A stretch of DNA of 54,837 nucleotides from Dehalococcoidia bacterium (GTDB taxonomy: Bacteria > Chloroflexota > Dehalococcoidia > CAUJGQ01). Location of the stretch: assembly GCA_035310145.1 (NCBI GenBank), contig DATGEL010000077.1:1-54837 (forward strand), written 5' to 3'. Each line of letters starts with the position of its first letter. Position 1 is the first letter of the stretch. A model generated the notes under the pieces. The model did not search any database. It saw only the letters and a list, made by a program, of their open reading frames with translations, and was not told the DNA's origin. The position numbers were made by a program, and so were the translations under genes. Of the stretch, positions 1 through 8,259 are shown in pieces.

Positions 1-209
1 TACGGATTACCTGGAAACGCAGCGCGATCGGCTGCCAAGAGGACCAGAAGCAGACGATCCGATCGCTCGGCTTTCGCAAGCTGGGGCAGACGGTCGAGTT
101 TTCCGACAGCCGGACCGTGCGTGGTATGATCCACAAGGTCCGGCACCTGGTCCTCGTCGACGAGAGCGACCAGAGCGCAAGGCAGGAGCAGCGACGCCGT
201 GGATCTTAG
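1..209 (+). CDS. rpmD: 50S ribosomal protein L30, 3' part
   Basis: The window opens inside this gene; the reading frame begins at base 3 and stops with TAG at 207-209. The visible part has the L30 core, with ITWKRSAIGC followed by QKQTIRSLGFRKLGQTVE and the RGMIHKVRHLV segment that packs on 23S rRNA. A short basic tail follows. L30 is a small protein of the large ribosomal subunit and normally sits between rpsE and rplO, as here. The last 11 bases overlap the start of rplO, which suggests translational coupling. The start codon lies outside the window. Confidence 0.93.
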   Translation, partial: RITWKRSAIGCQEDQKQTIRSLGFRKLGQTVEFSDSRTVRGMIHKVRHLVLVDESDQSARQEQRRRGS

Positions 210-732
210 TCAGCTTTCCGCGCCCGGGGCGCGGCATCGGCGGATCCGCGTCGGCCGCGGCAATGCGTCGGGCAAGGGCACCTACGCCGGCAAGGGTCTC
301 AAAGGCCAGAAAGCGCGCAGCGGCAACGACATCCGCCTCGGGTTCGAGGGCGGCCAGTTGCCGCTGGTGCGGCGCATGGCGCGCAAGCGCGGCTTCACCA
401 ACATCTTCCGCGTCGAGTACGAGTGGGTGAACCTTCGCCAGCTCGCGGCGTTGCCGGCTGGCAGCGTCGTGACGAAGGATTCGCTGCTCGCGGCCGGCGT
501 GATCAAGCGCGACGACAAGCCGCTCAAAGTGCTGGGCGAAGGCGAGCTGACGCATCCGCTCACGGTGCGGGCGCAACGCTTCACCAGCGGGGCGCGCCAG
601 AAGATCGAGGCAGCCGGCGGCACGGTGGACGAGTTGGAGCCGCGGCCGGTGCGCGAGGCGGCCGCGCCCGCGGCAGCAACGGAAGCGCCAGGGGAAGCGC
701 CAGGGGAAGCGCCAGGGGAAGCGGAGGAGTAG
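199..732 (+). CDS. rplO: 50S ribosomal protein L15
   Basis: Large-subunit protein needed late in 50S assembly. The glycine-rich N-terminus (RRIRVGRGNASGKGTYAGKG) and the GFEGGQLPLVRRMARKRGF block are diagnostic of L15. The GTG start at 199 overlaps the end of rpmD and has AGGAG about 11 bases upstream. The product is 177 aa, longer than the usual 145-150, because of an Ala/Pro/Glu tail. The tail ends in APGE repeats encoded by three tandem copies of a 12-bp unit (682-717). secY follows after one base. Identity is secure; the tail looks like slippage-driven growth. Confidence 0.97.
   Translation: MDLSQLSAPGARHRRIRVGRGNASGKGTYAGKGLKGQKARSGNDIRLGFEGGQLPLVRRMARKRGFTNIFRVEYEWVNLRQLAALPAGSVVTKDSLLAAGVIKRDDKPLKVLGEGELTHPLTVRAQRFTSGARQKIEAAGGTVDELEPRPVREAAAPAAATEAPGEAPGEAPGEAEE
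682..720 (+). repeat. Three tandem 12-bp units in the end of rplO
   Basis: The unit GAAGCGCCAGGG occurs three times head to tail at 682-693, 694-705 and 706-717, then begins a fourth time. It keeps the frame and encodes an EAPG/APGE repeat in the L15 tail. Replication slippage is the simplest explanation. Confidence 0.95.
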
Positions 733-733
733 G

Positions 734-2086
734 GTGGCACAGCCGCCGACGGCAGCGCAGGGCAACCGCCCGCGCCTGCTGCAAGCCTGCATCGATGCCT
801 TCCGCCAGCCGGACGTGCGCGAGAAGTTGCTGTTCACGTTCGCCATGCTGGTCGTGTTCCGCGCGATCGCCCACGTGCCGCTGCCGAATGTCAACCAGGC
901 CGCGCTCACCGACGCCTTCAACGGCAACGCGGTGCTCGGCTTCCTCAACGTCTTCAGCGGCAACACGCTGCGGCGGCTGAGCGTGGCGACGACGGGCGTC
1001 TACCCCTACATCACGGCCTCGATCGTGATGCAGGTGCTGGTGCCGGTGGTGCCGCGTCTGCAGGCGCTCTCCAAGGAGGGCGAGCGCGGCCAGAACCAGA
1101 TCCAGCTCTACACGCACTGGCTGACGGTGCCGCTCTGCCTCTTCCAGGCCTACGCGCAGCTCTCGCTGCTCACGCGCACCAGCACGCCGGCTGGCCCGGT
1201 GCTGCGCGACTTCGGCCTGTTCAGCGCTGGTACCTTTGTGCCGACCATCGCCACGCTCGCCTCGGTGCTCGCCGGCACGCTGTTCTGTATCTGGATCGGC
1301 GAGCTGATCACGGAGAAGGGGATCGGCAACGGCATCTCGATCCTGATCTTCGGCGGCATCGTCGCGGCCATTCCCAGCCTCGCGGGCAACAACATCTTTT
1401 CGGCCTCTGGCGTGGCCGCGATCATGCTGCTCGCGGTGCTCACCTTCATCCTGATTCTCGCGATCGTGATCTTCAACGAGGCGACGCGCCGCGTGCCGGT
1501 GCAGTACTCGCGCAGCGTCTTCCGCGGCGGGCGCATGTACCGCCAGTCGGGCCAAACCTACATTCCGCTGAAGGTCAACTCGGCGGGCATGATTCCGCTG
1601 CTCTTCGCCTTCTCGCTCATGATCCTGCCCAGCTTCATCGCCCAATACTTCGCCACCTCGGCCACGGGTTGGGTGCGCGACTTCGCCCACTGGCTGCAGA
1701 CGGCGTTCCAGCCCAACGGCCTGATCTACCAGGTGGCCGTCTTCTTCCTGGTGATGATCTTTACCTTCTTCTATACGATCATCATCTTCCAGCAGCAGAA
1801 CGTGGCGGAGAATTTGCAGAAGCAAGGCGGCTTCATTCCCGGCATCCGCCCCGGCCGGCCGACCTCGGAGTATATTAACCGCGTGCTCTTCCGCATCACC
1901 TGGGCTGGGGCGCTGTTCCTGGGCATCGTCTCGATCGTGCCCTACTTCGCCACGCGGCTCACCGGCGTGCAGGCGCTGACGATCAGCGCCACCGGCTTTT
2001 TGATCGTCGTCGGCGTCGTGATCGACACGATGAAACAGCTTGAGGCGCAGCTCCTGATGCGCAACTACGAAGGCTTCATACGCTAG
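734..2086 (+). CDS. secY: Preprotein translocase subunit SecY
   Basis: Core channel of the Sec translocon in the cytoplasmic membrane; it works with SecE/SecG, SecA and the ribosome. The 450-aa product has the expected ten hydrophobic segments. Family landmarks include the pore region with GVYPYITASIVMQ, the GIGNGISILIFGGI segment, the RRVPVQYSR loop with QTYIPLKVNSAGMIPLLFA, and the C-terminal GFIPGIRPGRPTSEYI loop. The GTG start at 734 lies one base after the rplO stop, and the GGAGGAG ribosome-binding site is inside the end of rplO. Length and position between rplO and adk are standard. Confidence 0.98.
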   Translation: MAQPPTAAQGNRPRLLQACIDAFRQPDVREKLLFTFAMLVVFRAIAHVPLPNVNQAALTDAFNGNAVLGFLNVFSGNTLRRLSVATTGVYPYITASIVMQVLVPVVPRLQALSKEGERGQNQIQLYTHWLTVPLCLFQAYAQLSLLTRTSTPAGPVLRDFGLFSAGTFVPTIATLASVLAGTLFCIWIGELITEKGIGNGISILIFGGIVAAIPSLAGNNIFSASGVAAIMLLAVLTFILILAIVIFNEATRRVPVQYSRSVFRGGRMYRQSGQTYIPLKVNSAGMIPLLFAFSLMILPSFIAQYFATSATGWVRDFAHWLQTAFQPNGLIYQVAVFFLVMIFTFFYTIIIFQQQNVAENLQKQGGFIPGIRPGRPTSEYINRVLFRITWAGALFLGIVSIVPYFATRLTGVQALTISATGFLIVVGVVIDTMKQLEAQLLMRNYEGFIR

Positions 2087-2117
2087 CGGCGCCGTTGGCG
2101 CCGCGCCGGACGGACGC

Positions 2118-2786
2118 ATGTACATCCTCCTCCTCGGCGCCCCGGGCGCCGGCAAAGGCACCCAGGCCGAGACGCTGATGCGCGAAACGGGCCTGCCGCA
2201 GATCGCCTCCGGCGATCTGTTTCGCGCCGTGCGCACGCAGCAGACCGAGTTGGCCGCGTTGGTGCGCTCCTACTACGACAAGGGCCAGCTCGTGCCGGAC
2301 GACGTGACCATCCGCATGTTCCTGGAGCGGCTGGCCGAGCCGGACGCGGCCAACGGCGCCATGCTGGACGGCTTCCCCCGCACGCTCGAGCAGGCGCGGG
2401 CGCTCGACGCGGCCTTCGCGCGCGAGGGCAAGGCGATCGAGGTCGTGCTCTACATCGAGGTCTCCGAGCCGGAGCTGATGACGCGCCTCTCCGGCCGCCT
2501 GATCTGCAAGAACAACGGCCTGCACGTCTTCCACGAGGTCACGCACCCACCCAAAGTCGCCGGCGTCTGCGACATCTGTGGCGGCGAGCTGTACCAGCGC
2601 GTGGACGACAAGCCGGAGACGGCGCGCGAACGGCTGCAGGTGTTCTTCAACCAGACCATGCCGCTGGTGGAGTATTACCAGGGCCAGGGCAAACTGAAGC
2701 GGGTCAATGGCGAGCAGGCGCCCGACGCGGTCGGGCGTGAGCTGATCGCCGCCGTGCGGGGACTGCGCGATGGCGCGGCGGTTTAA
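2118..2786 (+). CDS. adk: Adenylate kinase
   Basis: Catalyses ATP + AMP to 2 ADP in the cytoplasm. The P-loop GAPGAGKGT is at residues 7-15, and the AMP-binding DGFPRT motif is at about 84-89. The long-type LID domain spans about 125-165. In zinc-binding LIDs four ligands form two pairs; here the second pair is intact (C151, C154) but the first reads C130-K-N-N, so one cysteine is replaced by Asn133. Zinc may be lost or held in an altered way. The length of 222 aa is typical of long-form enzymes. Its end overlaps the proposed start of map by 17 bases. Confidence 0.97.
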   Translation: MYILLLGAPGAGKGTQAETLMRETGLPQIASGDLFRAVRTQQTELAALVRSYYDKGQLVPDDVTIRMFLERLAEPDAANGAMLDGFPRTLEQARALDAAFAREGKAIEVVLYIEVSEPELMTRLSGRLICKNNGLHVFHEVTHPPKVAGVCDICGGELYQRVDDKPETARERLQVFFNQTMPLVEYYQGQGKLKRVNGEQAPDAVGRELIAAVRGLRDGAAV

Positions 2787-3621
2787 CCTCCCGCTGCCGC
2801 GCCGGCGGCGCTGGACGAACGGCACGGAACGGCGCGAGGCGCGAAGGCAGGCGGAAGTCGTGGTCGAGGTCAAGTCACGCGACGAGATCAAGGTGATGCG
2901 TGAGGCCGGCCGGCACGTGGCCGAGGTGCTGCAACTGCTGGGGCAGGCGGTGCGGCCCGGCCTCGTGGTGCGCGAGCTGGATGAGATCGTACTGGACGAA
3001 TACAAGCGTCGCGGCGTCACGCCGACCTTCTTGAACTACGCGCCCGGCGGGAAGCCGCCGTACCCGGCCACGGTCTGCGTCTCGATCAACGAGCAGATCG
3101 TGCACGGCATCCCCGGCAGCCGCGTGTTGAAGGACGGCGATATCGTCTCGCTCGACTTGGGCGCGACATTCAAGGGCTTCGTCGGCGACACGGCGATTAC
3201 CGTGCCCTGCGGCACGGTCTCTGCCGAGGCGGCGCGGCTGATCGAGACGACGCGCGGCGCCCTCCAGGCCGGCATCGAGGCGGCGCGGGCCGGGTCGCGG
3301 ATCGGCGACATCGGCGCCACGGTGCAGCAGTACGCCGAATCTCGCGGTTACAGCGTGGTGCGCGAGTACGCGGGGCATGGCGTCGGCCGGCGCATGCACG
3401 AAGAGCCGCAAATACCGAACTACGGGGAGCCGGGCACGGGACGGATCCTGCGGCCGGGCTGGGTGATCGCGATCGAGCCGATGGTGAACGTCGGCACCTA
3501 TCTGACGCAGGAACAGCCGGACCGCTGGACCGTTTCCACGGCCGACGGCAGCCTCTCGGCCCACTTCGAGCACACGATCGCGATTACCGAAAACGGCGCC
3601 GAAGTGCTGACCCTGCCGTAG
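2770..3621 (+). CDS. map: Type I methionine aminopeptidase
   Basis: Removes the initiator methionine from nascent proteins. All five metal ligands of the pita-bread fold are visible (D129, D140, H203, E236, E267), as is the substrate-contacting H112 in IVHGIPGS. The ATG at 2770 gives 283 aa with a very basic 30-residue N-terminus. An in-frame GTG at 2860 would give a standard-length enzyme of about 253 aa, starting just before the conserved KSRDEIKVMREAG. Both starts have only modest ribosome-binding sites, so the start is uncertain and the function is not. Neighbours adk and infA are the usual ones. Confidence 0.96.
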   Translation: MARRFNLPLPRRRRWTNGTERREARRQAEVVVEVKSRDEIKVMREAGRHVAEVLQLLGQAVRPGLVVRELDEIVLDEYKRRGVTPTFLNYAPGGKPPYPATVCVSINEQIVHGIPGSRVLKDGDIVSLDLGATFKGFVGDTAITVPCGTVSAEAARLIETTRGALQAGIEAARAGSRIGDIGATVQQYAESRGYSVVREYAGHGVGRRMHEEPQIPNYGEPGTGRILRPGWVIAIEPMVNVGTYLTQEQPDRWTVSTADGSLSAHFEHTIAITENGAEVLTLP

Positions 3622-3718
3622 CCACCGGGGCGGTACAGTGCGACAATACGGCAATGCGACTTGAAGCAGTAGCAAGAGGCCGCTGCGCATGAACCTGCAT
3701 CACTAACCGTGGGGGTAT

Positions 3719-3937
3719 ATGGCAAAGAAAGACGGGATCGAAGTTGAAGGCACGGTGAGAGAGCCCCTGCCGAACGCCATGTTCAAGGTCGAGCTGGCGA
3801 ACGGGCATGAGGTGCTGGCGCACATCTCCGGCAAGATCCGGCTGCATTTCATTCGGATCTTGCCGGGCGACCGCGTGCTGGTAGAGCTGTCGCCCTACGA
3901 CCTTTCGCGCGGGCGCATCACCTATCGCTTCAAATAG
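3719..3937 (+). CDS. infA: Translation initiation factor IF-1
   Basis: An S1/OB-fold protein that binds the 30S A site during initiation. The sequence is a full-length 72-aa match to the family: [13 protein letters not shown] at the start, then [25 protein letters not shown], and [25 protein letters not shown] at the end. A GGGGG-containing leader precedes the ATG. It stands between map and rpmJ, the conserved order in the spc/alpha region. Confidence 0.98.
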   Translation: MAKKDGIEVEGTVREPLPNAMFKVELANGHEVLAHISGKIRLHFIRILPGDRVLVELSPYDLSRGRITYRFK

Positions 3938-4062
3938 AACGCTGTGCTAACATTGGCGTTTGGAGCGCCCGACGCGCCGTGCCTTCGCGCACGGCTCGGC
4001 GTCGGACGTGCGTTTGCGTGAGCGGCGGGCAGCCCCGGCGCCCGCGGCAGGGATAGTTGGTG

Positions 4063-4176
4063 ATGAAAGTTCAAGCGTCGGTGAAGCCGCGCTGCGAGAA
4101 GTGCAAGCTGATCCGCCGGCACGGCGTGCTGCGCGTGATTTGTCAGATACCGAAGCACAAGCAGCGCCAGGGATAG
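4063..4176 (+). CDS. rpmJ: 50S ribosomal protein L36
   Basis: A very short gene for a 37-aa zinc-ribbon protein of the large subunit, beginning [19 protein letters not shown]. It is the zinc-binding form: C11, C14, C27 and H32 give the canonical C-x2-C...C-x4-H set. The ATG at 4063 follows a GTTGGTG leader, and the stop is TAG at 4174-4176. Gene order infA-rpmJ-rpsM supports the call. Confidence 0.97.
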   Translation: MKVQASVKPRCEKCKLIRRHGVLRVICQIPKHKQRQG

Positions 4177-4254
4177 CGGAGAACGCTCCCGGCCGCGCGT
4201 GCTGCCTGCACGCGCGGCCGGGTTTGGCCCCGCGGGGCCAGGAGAACGGGACTG

Positions 4255-4635
4255 ATGGCACGTATCGCCGGCGTCGACATTCCTCGCGACAAGCCCGTGG
4301 CGATCTCGCTGCGCTATCTCTACGGCATCGGGCCGAGCAACGCGCTCAAGATCATCGACCAGGCGCGCGTCGTACCCAGCACGCGCGTGCGCGACCTGAC
4401 CGACGACGAGGTCAACCGCCTGCGCGAGATCATCGACAAGCAGTACGTGGTCGAGGGCGATCTGCGGCGCGAGGTGCGGCAGAACATCCAGCGGCTGATC
4501 GACATCCAGTGCTACCGCGGCCTGCGCCACCGGCGCAACCTGCCGGTGCATGGCCAGCGCACGCGCACCAATGCCCGCACCAAGCGCGGCGCCCGCCGCA
4601 CCGTGGCCGGCAAGCGGCGCGCCGGCAAGAAGTAA
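4255..4635 (+). CDS. rpsM: 30S ribosomal protein S13
   Basis: Head protein of the small subunit that contacts the P-site tRNA and 50S bridges. Landmarks are [19 protein letters not shown], the helix-hairpin-helix [12 protein letters not shown], and the C-terminal [20 protein letters not shown] motif followed by a basic tail. Length (126 aa) is normal. The ATG at 4255 has AGGAGA about 10 bases upstream. Confidence 0.98.
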   Translation: MARIAGVDIPRDKPVAISLRYLYGIGPSNALKIIDQARVVPSTRVRDLTDDEVNRLREIIDKQYVVEGDLRREVRQNIQRLIDIQCYRGLRHRRNLPVHGQRTRTNARTKRGARRTVAGKRRAGKK

Positions 4636-4742
4636 GCCTGGCAGCGTTCTGCTGACGGCAGCAGCGCCGGCGTGCCCGTGTGCGGGGGAGACGGTCAGAC
4701 ACGCCGCGGCGGCAGCATCCCCCGGCGGCAGATGGAGACGGT

Positions 4743-5156
4743 ATGGCAGAGAGACAGCAGCGTGCGGGGGCCCGCAGCGCGCAGCGCGGCAAGCGGCGTG
4801 AGCGGAAGTCGGTGCCGCGCGGGCGCGCCTATGTGCAGTCGACCTTCAACAACACGATCATCACGCTGACGGACCCGAACGGCAACGCGCTCTCCTGGGG
4901 CAGCGCGGGCAGCTCCAACTTCAAGGGCTCGCGCAAGAGCACACCCTACGCCGCCCAGGTCGCGGCCGAGGGCGCCGCCCGTCGGGCGATGGAGCACGGG
5001 CTGCGCCAGGTCGATGTCTTCGTGCGCGGGCCCGGCAGCGGGCGCGAGGCGGCGATCCGCGCCCTGCAATCCGCCGGCCTGCTGGTGCTCAGCATCCGCG
5101 ATGTGACCCCCGTGCCGCACAACGGCTGCCGCCCGCCCAAGCGGCGGCGGGTGTAA
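4743..5156 (+). CDS. rpsK: 30S ribosomal protein S11
   Basis: Platform protein of the small subunit, near the mRNA exit and the anti-Shine-Dalgarno helix. It carries the conserved blocks [54 protein letters not shown] and the C-terminal [18 protein letters not shown]. An in-frame start exists at 4680, but the ATG at 4743 with GGAGA just upstream gives the usual length (137 aa) and drops a low-information N-terminus, so it is preferred. rpsM precedes it and rpsD follows, as in other alpha operons. Confidence 0.97.
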   Translation: MAERQQRAGARSAQRGKRRERKSVPRGRAYVQSTFNNTIITLTDPNGNALSWGSAGSSNFKGSRKSTPYAAQVAAEGAARRAMEHGLRQVDVFVRGPGSGREAAIRALQSAGLLVLSIRDVTPVPHNGCRPPKRRRV

Positions 5157-5268
5157 CCACCCACTTCTGGCGCTTCCGCGGCCCAAAGCGGCCCGGCGGC
5201 CGGCAGGACCGCGGGGCTGGTGGGCCGTCTGTCTCACGGGATCAGGGCAACTGGAGAGGATTTCGTCC

Positions 5269-5895
5269 ATGGCGCGATACACGGGCCCGGACTGCCGGGT
5301 CTGCCGCCGGCACGGTGAGAAGCTGTTTCTGAAGGGCGAGCGCTGCATGGGGCCGAAGTGCGCGATCGAGCGGCGCAACCAGCCGCCCGGGCCGCGCAGC
5401 ACGCGCCGCCGCAAGGTCTCTGACCGCGGCCTGCAGCTACGCGAGAAGCAGAAGGCGCGCTTCGCCTACGGCGTGCTGGAGAAGCAGTTCCGCATCTACT
5501 ACGAGCAGGCCGTGCGCCGGCCGGGCGTGACCGGCGAGAACCTGGTGCGGTTGCTCGAACAGCGGCTCGACAACGTCGTGCACCGCCTCGGCTGGGCGGA
5601 TTCGCGCGACCAGGGCCGGCAGATCGTGCGCCACGGCCACATCACGCTCAACAACCGCAAGACGGACATCCCTTCGGCCCAGGTGAAGATCGGCGACGTG
5701 ATCGGCTGGACGCCGGGCGGGCGCCGCACCGAGTACTTCAAGGTCCGCGAGGCGATGGCGCAGTCGGCCGCCACGCCGAGCTGGCTGGCCCTCGAACGCG
5801 AGCAGATGATCGGCCGCGTCACCGGCATGCCCGCCCGTGCCGACGCCGACCGCACCTTTGATGAGAGCGTCATTGTCGAATACTACTCTCGCTAA
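5269..5895 (+). CDS. rpsD: 30S ribosomal protein S4, zinc-binding form
   Basis: Primary 16S rRNA-binding assembly protein. Four cysteines at residues 9, 12, 26 and 31 form the N-terminal zinc knuckle of the cysteine-containing S4 type. The S4 RNA-binding domain follows (RLDNVVHRLGWADSRDQGRQIVRHGHI, about residues 100-126). The ATG at 5269 has TGGAGAGG 8-10 bases upstream. Length (208 aa) is typical. In many bacteria S4 also represses its own operon; no regulatory structure is recognisable here. Confidence 0.98.
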   Translation: MARYTGPDCRVCRRHGEKLFLKGERCMGPKCAIERRNQPPGPRSTRRRKVSDRGLQLREKQKARFAYGVLEKQFRIYYEQAVRRPGVTGENLVRLLEQRLDNVVHRLGWADSRDQGRQIVRHGHITLNNRKTDIPSAQVKIGDVIGWTPGGRRTEYFKVREAMAQSAATPSWLALEREQMIGRVTGMPARADADRTFDESVIVEYYSR

Positions 5896-5965
5896 CTACC
5901 CACTCGCCCTGGGATTTGCGGCGGAGGACTTGGAGACCGGGCGGGCCGCCCGGGGAGGAACATCG

Positions 5966-7072
5966 TTGACCCAGCTAGTGACACCGCAAATCGAAATCGA
6001 AGAGAGCGAGGAGGGCCGCCCCTCACGCTTCGTCGTGCAGCCGCTGCCCGCCGGCTTCGGCACGACCCTCGGCAACGCGCTGCGGCGCGTGTTGCTCAGT
6101 TCGCTGCCCGGCGCGGCGATCACCGCCGTGCGCATCGACGAAGTGGACCACGAGTTCTCCACGATCGCCGGCATGAAGGAGGACACCACCGAGTTCCTGC
6201 TGAACCTCAAAGAGGTGCGCCTGCAGGCGTACTCGGACCGGCCCGGCAAGCTCTACCTTGAGGTACAGGGCGCGGGCGAGGTTACCGCTGCCCAGATCCA
6301 GCCCACCGCCGACTTCGAGATCGTCAATCCGGCGCTGCACCTCGCCACGCTGGACGACGACAGCGCCCGCCTCACCGTGGAGCTGACGGTCGAGCGCGGC
6401 CACGGCTATGTGCCCGCCGGCGCCGCCGGCGGCATGCAGATCGGCATGATCCCGGTCGACGCGATCTTCACGCCGGTGCGCCGCGTCAACTACAACGTCG
6501 AGCGCATCCGCGGCGAGGGCGCCGCCTCCAGCTACGACAAGCTGATCCTCGAGGTCTGGACGGACGGCACGATCACGGAGCAGGAGGCCGTGGCCCAGGC
6601 GTCCGATATGCTGATCGCGCACTTCTCGCTGTTCAGCCATCTCGGCCGCCCCACGGTGCAGCGCGACGACAAGGGGCTCGGCCCCGTCTCGATGCTGCCG
6701 CCCGACCGCTACAACACGCCGATCGAAGACCTCAACCTCTCCGTCCGCGCCTACAACTGCCTGAAGCGCAGCGGCCTGATGACCGTGGGCCAGGTGCTGG
6801 AGAAGAGCGAGGACGAGCTGCTCTCGCTGCGCAACTTCGGCCGCAAGTCCTACGACGAGCTGCGCGACAAGCTGGTGGAGATGGGCTTCCTCGACCCGTC
6901 GGCGCTTGCCGCCGGCTCCTCTTCGACCGCGCTGGGCGATGAGGAAGGCGAAGAAGACGAGGAAGAGCTGGGCACGCTGGGCGCGGCGCTGATGGAGGCG
7001 CTGCGCGGCAAATCCGACGCGTCGAGCGGGATCGACTTCCTGCGCCGCCGCGAAGACGACGAGGAGGAGTAG
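5966..7072 (+). CDS. rpoA: RNA polymerase subunit alpha
   Basis: Assembles the RNA polymerase core through its N-terminal domain; the C-terminal domain contacts UP elements and activators. The dimerisation motif GFGTTLGNALRRVLLSSLPGA and the C-terminal LNLSVRAYNCLKRSG...RNFGRKSYDEL region are clear. The reading frame is open back to 5837, but TTG at 5966 has a perfect GGAGG 7 bases upstream and gives a family-like N-terminus (MTQLVTPQIEIEE). The resulting 368 aa exceeds the usual 310-330 because of an acidic 50-residue tail. The tail is family-atypical, while both core domains are intact. Confidence 0.96.
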   Translation: MTQLVTPQIEIEESEEGRPSRFVVQPLPAGFGTTLGNALRRVLLSSLPGAAITAVRIDEVDHEFSTIAGMKEDTTEFLLNLKEVRLQAYSDRPGKLYLEVQGAGEVTAAQIQPTADFEIVNPALHLATLDDDSARLTVELTVERGHGYVPAGAAGGMQIGMIPVDAIFTPVRRVNYNVERIRGEGAASSYDKLILEVWTDGTITEQEAVAQASDMLIAHFSLFSHLGRPTVQRDDKGLGPVSMLPPDRYNTPIEDLNLSVRAYNCLKRSGLMTVGQVLEKSEDELLSLRNFGRKSYDELRDKLVEMGFLDPSALAAGSSSTALGDEEGEEDEEELGTLGAALMEALRGKSDASSGIDFLRRREDDEEE

Positions 7073-7099
7073 CGCCGCGACGCGCTGCTGAGATCTGCG

Positions 7100-7450
7100 A
7101 TGCGACACGGCGTAAGCGGCCGTAAGTTCGACCGGAACACCGGCCACCGCACGGCGATGTTCCGCAACCTGGTGACCGACCTGCTGCGCTACGGCCGGAT
7201 CAAGACCACCGCGCCGAAGGCGAAGGAGATCCGGCCCATGGCGGAAAAGATCATCACGCTCGGCAAAGACGGCACCGTGCACGCGCGCCGGCAGGCGCTG
7301 CGCGTGGTCTACGACACGGACGTGGTGACGCACGTCTTCGCCGAGCTGGGGCCGCGCTACGCCGATCGCCCCGGCGGTTACACACGCATTATCAAGCTCG
7401 GGCCACGGCTGGGCGACGGCGCGGACATGGCGATCATCGAGCTGGTCTAG
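7100..7450 (+). CDS. rplQ: 50S ribosomal protein L17
   Basis: Large-subunit protein near the exit tunnel. The first 60 residues match the family almost fully: [17 protein letters not shown], then [32 protein letters not shown]. The [25 protein letters not shown] end is also standard. The 116-aa product is of normal length. Its gene follows rpoA by 27 bases, the conserved end of the alpha operon. Confidence 0.98.
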   Translation: MRHGVSGRKFDRNTGHRTAMFRNLVTDLLRYGRIKTTAPKAKEIRPMAEKIITLGKDGTVHARRQALRVVYDTDVVTHVFAELGPRYADRPGGYTRIIKLGPRLGDGADMAIIELV

Positions 7451-7476
7451 CGCCGGCCCGGCGGCGGGGCACGAAA

Positions 7477-8259
7477 CTGGAGGAGCACGAGCGAACCTTT
7501 GCGCTGCGCCTGGCCTACGACGGCACGAACTACCGCGGCTCGCAGCTGCAGGCGAACGGGCCGTCGATCCAGGGTGAGCTGGAGCGGGCCACGGAGCCGC
7601 TGGCAGGACGAGCCGTGCGGGCGCGGTTCGCCGGCAGAACCGATGCCGGTGTGCACGCGACGGGCCAGGTGGCGGTGCTCGAGCTGCCGCGGCGCTGGTC
7701 GGCAGGCGAGTTGCAACGGGCGCTGAACGCGCGGCTGCCGGCCGCGATCGCGGTGCTGGCGGTGGCTGAAGCGCCCGCGGGCTTCGATCCGCGGCGCAGG
7801 GCGCTCTGGCGGCGCTACCGCTACCGGGTCTGGAACGCGCCGGTGCGTTCGCCCCTGTTGCTGCGCACGGCCTGGCACGTGCGCTATGCGCTGGACGCTG
7901 GGGCGATGCGGCGAGCGGCGGCGCTGCTGGTGGGAGAGCACGATTTCGCCTCGTTCGCGGCGCCGCTGAAGCAGCCCAACGCCGCGACGGTGCGCACGAT
8001 GGAGGAAGCGGCCGTTGCCGGGGAGGGGCGGCTGCTGCGGTTTGAGTTCAGGGCGAACGCCTTCCTGCCGCACCAGGTGCGGCGAATGGTAGGCGCGCTG
8101 GTGGAGTTGGGCAGAGGCAAGCTGAGTGAGCAGCAGATCGAGGCGTGGCTGCGGCAGCCCCAGCCCGGCGCGGCCGGGCCCGCGGCGCCGCCGCAGGGGC
8201 TGTGCCTGGTGGACGTAGCCTACGCCGAGCTGCGATTCGAGGCGGGTGAGGACGCATGA
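7477..8259 (+). CDS. truA: tRNA pseudouridine(38-40) synthase TruA, start codon unclear
   Basis: Converts U38-U40 of the tRNA anticodon stem to pseudouridine. The catalytic Asp lies in [14 protein letters not shown], the RYRYRVWN and HDFASFAA motifs are present, and the protein ends as the family does. The conserved N-terminal motif [16 protein letters not shown] is encoded from about 7504. No ATG, GTG or TTG exists in this frame between the rplQ stop and GTG 7615, which would delete that motif. CTG at 7477 (used here) or 7504 are the only near-cognate candidates; GGAGGAG at 7479-7485 marks the translation start region. The end overlaps rplM by four bases (ATGA). Confidence 0.88.
   Translation: MEEHERTFALRLAYDGTNYRGSQLQANGPSIQGELERATEPLAGRAVRARFAGRTDAGVHATGQVAVLELPRRWSAGELQRALNARLPAAIAVLAVAEAPAGFDPRRRALWRRYRYRVWNAPVRSPLLLRTAWHVRYALDAGAMRRAAALLVGEHDFASFAAPLKQPNAATVRTMEEAAVAGEGRLLRFEFRANAFLPHQVRRMVGALVELGRGKLSEQQIEAWLRQPQPGAAGPAAPPQGLCLVDVAYAELRFEAGEDA

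Noticed and set aside
7615-8259. GTG 7615 as the truA start
   Set aside because: It would remove the conserved [11 protein letters not shown]-binding motif, which is clearly encoded just upstream in the same frame.
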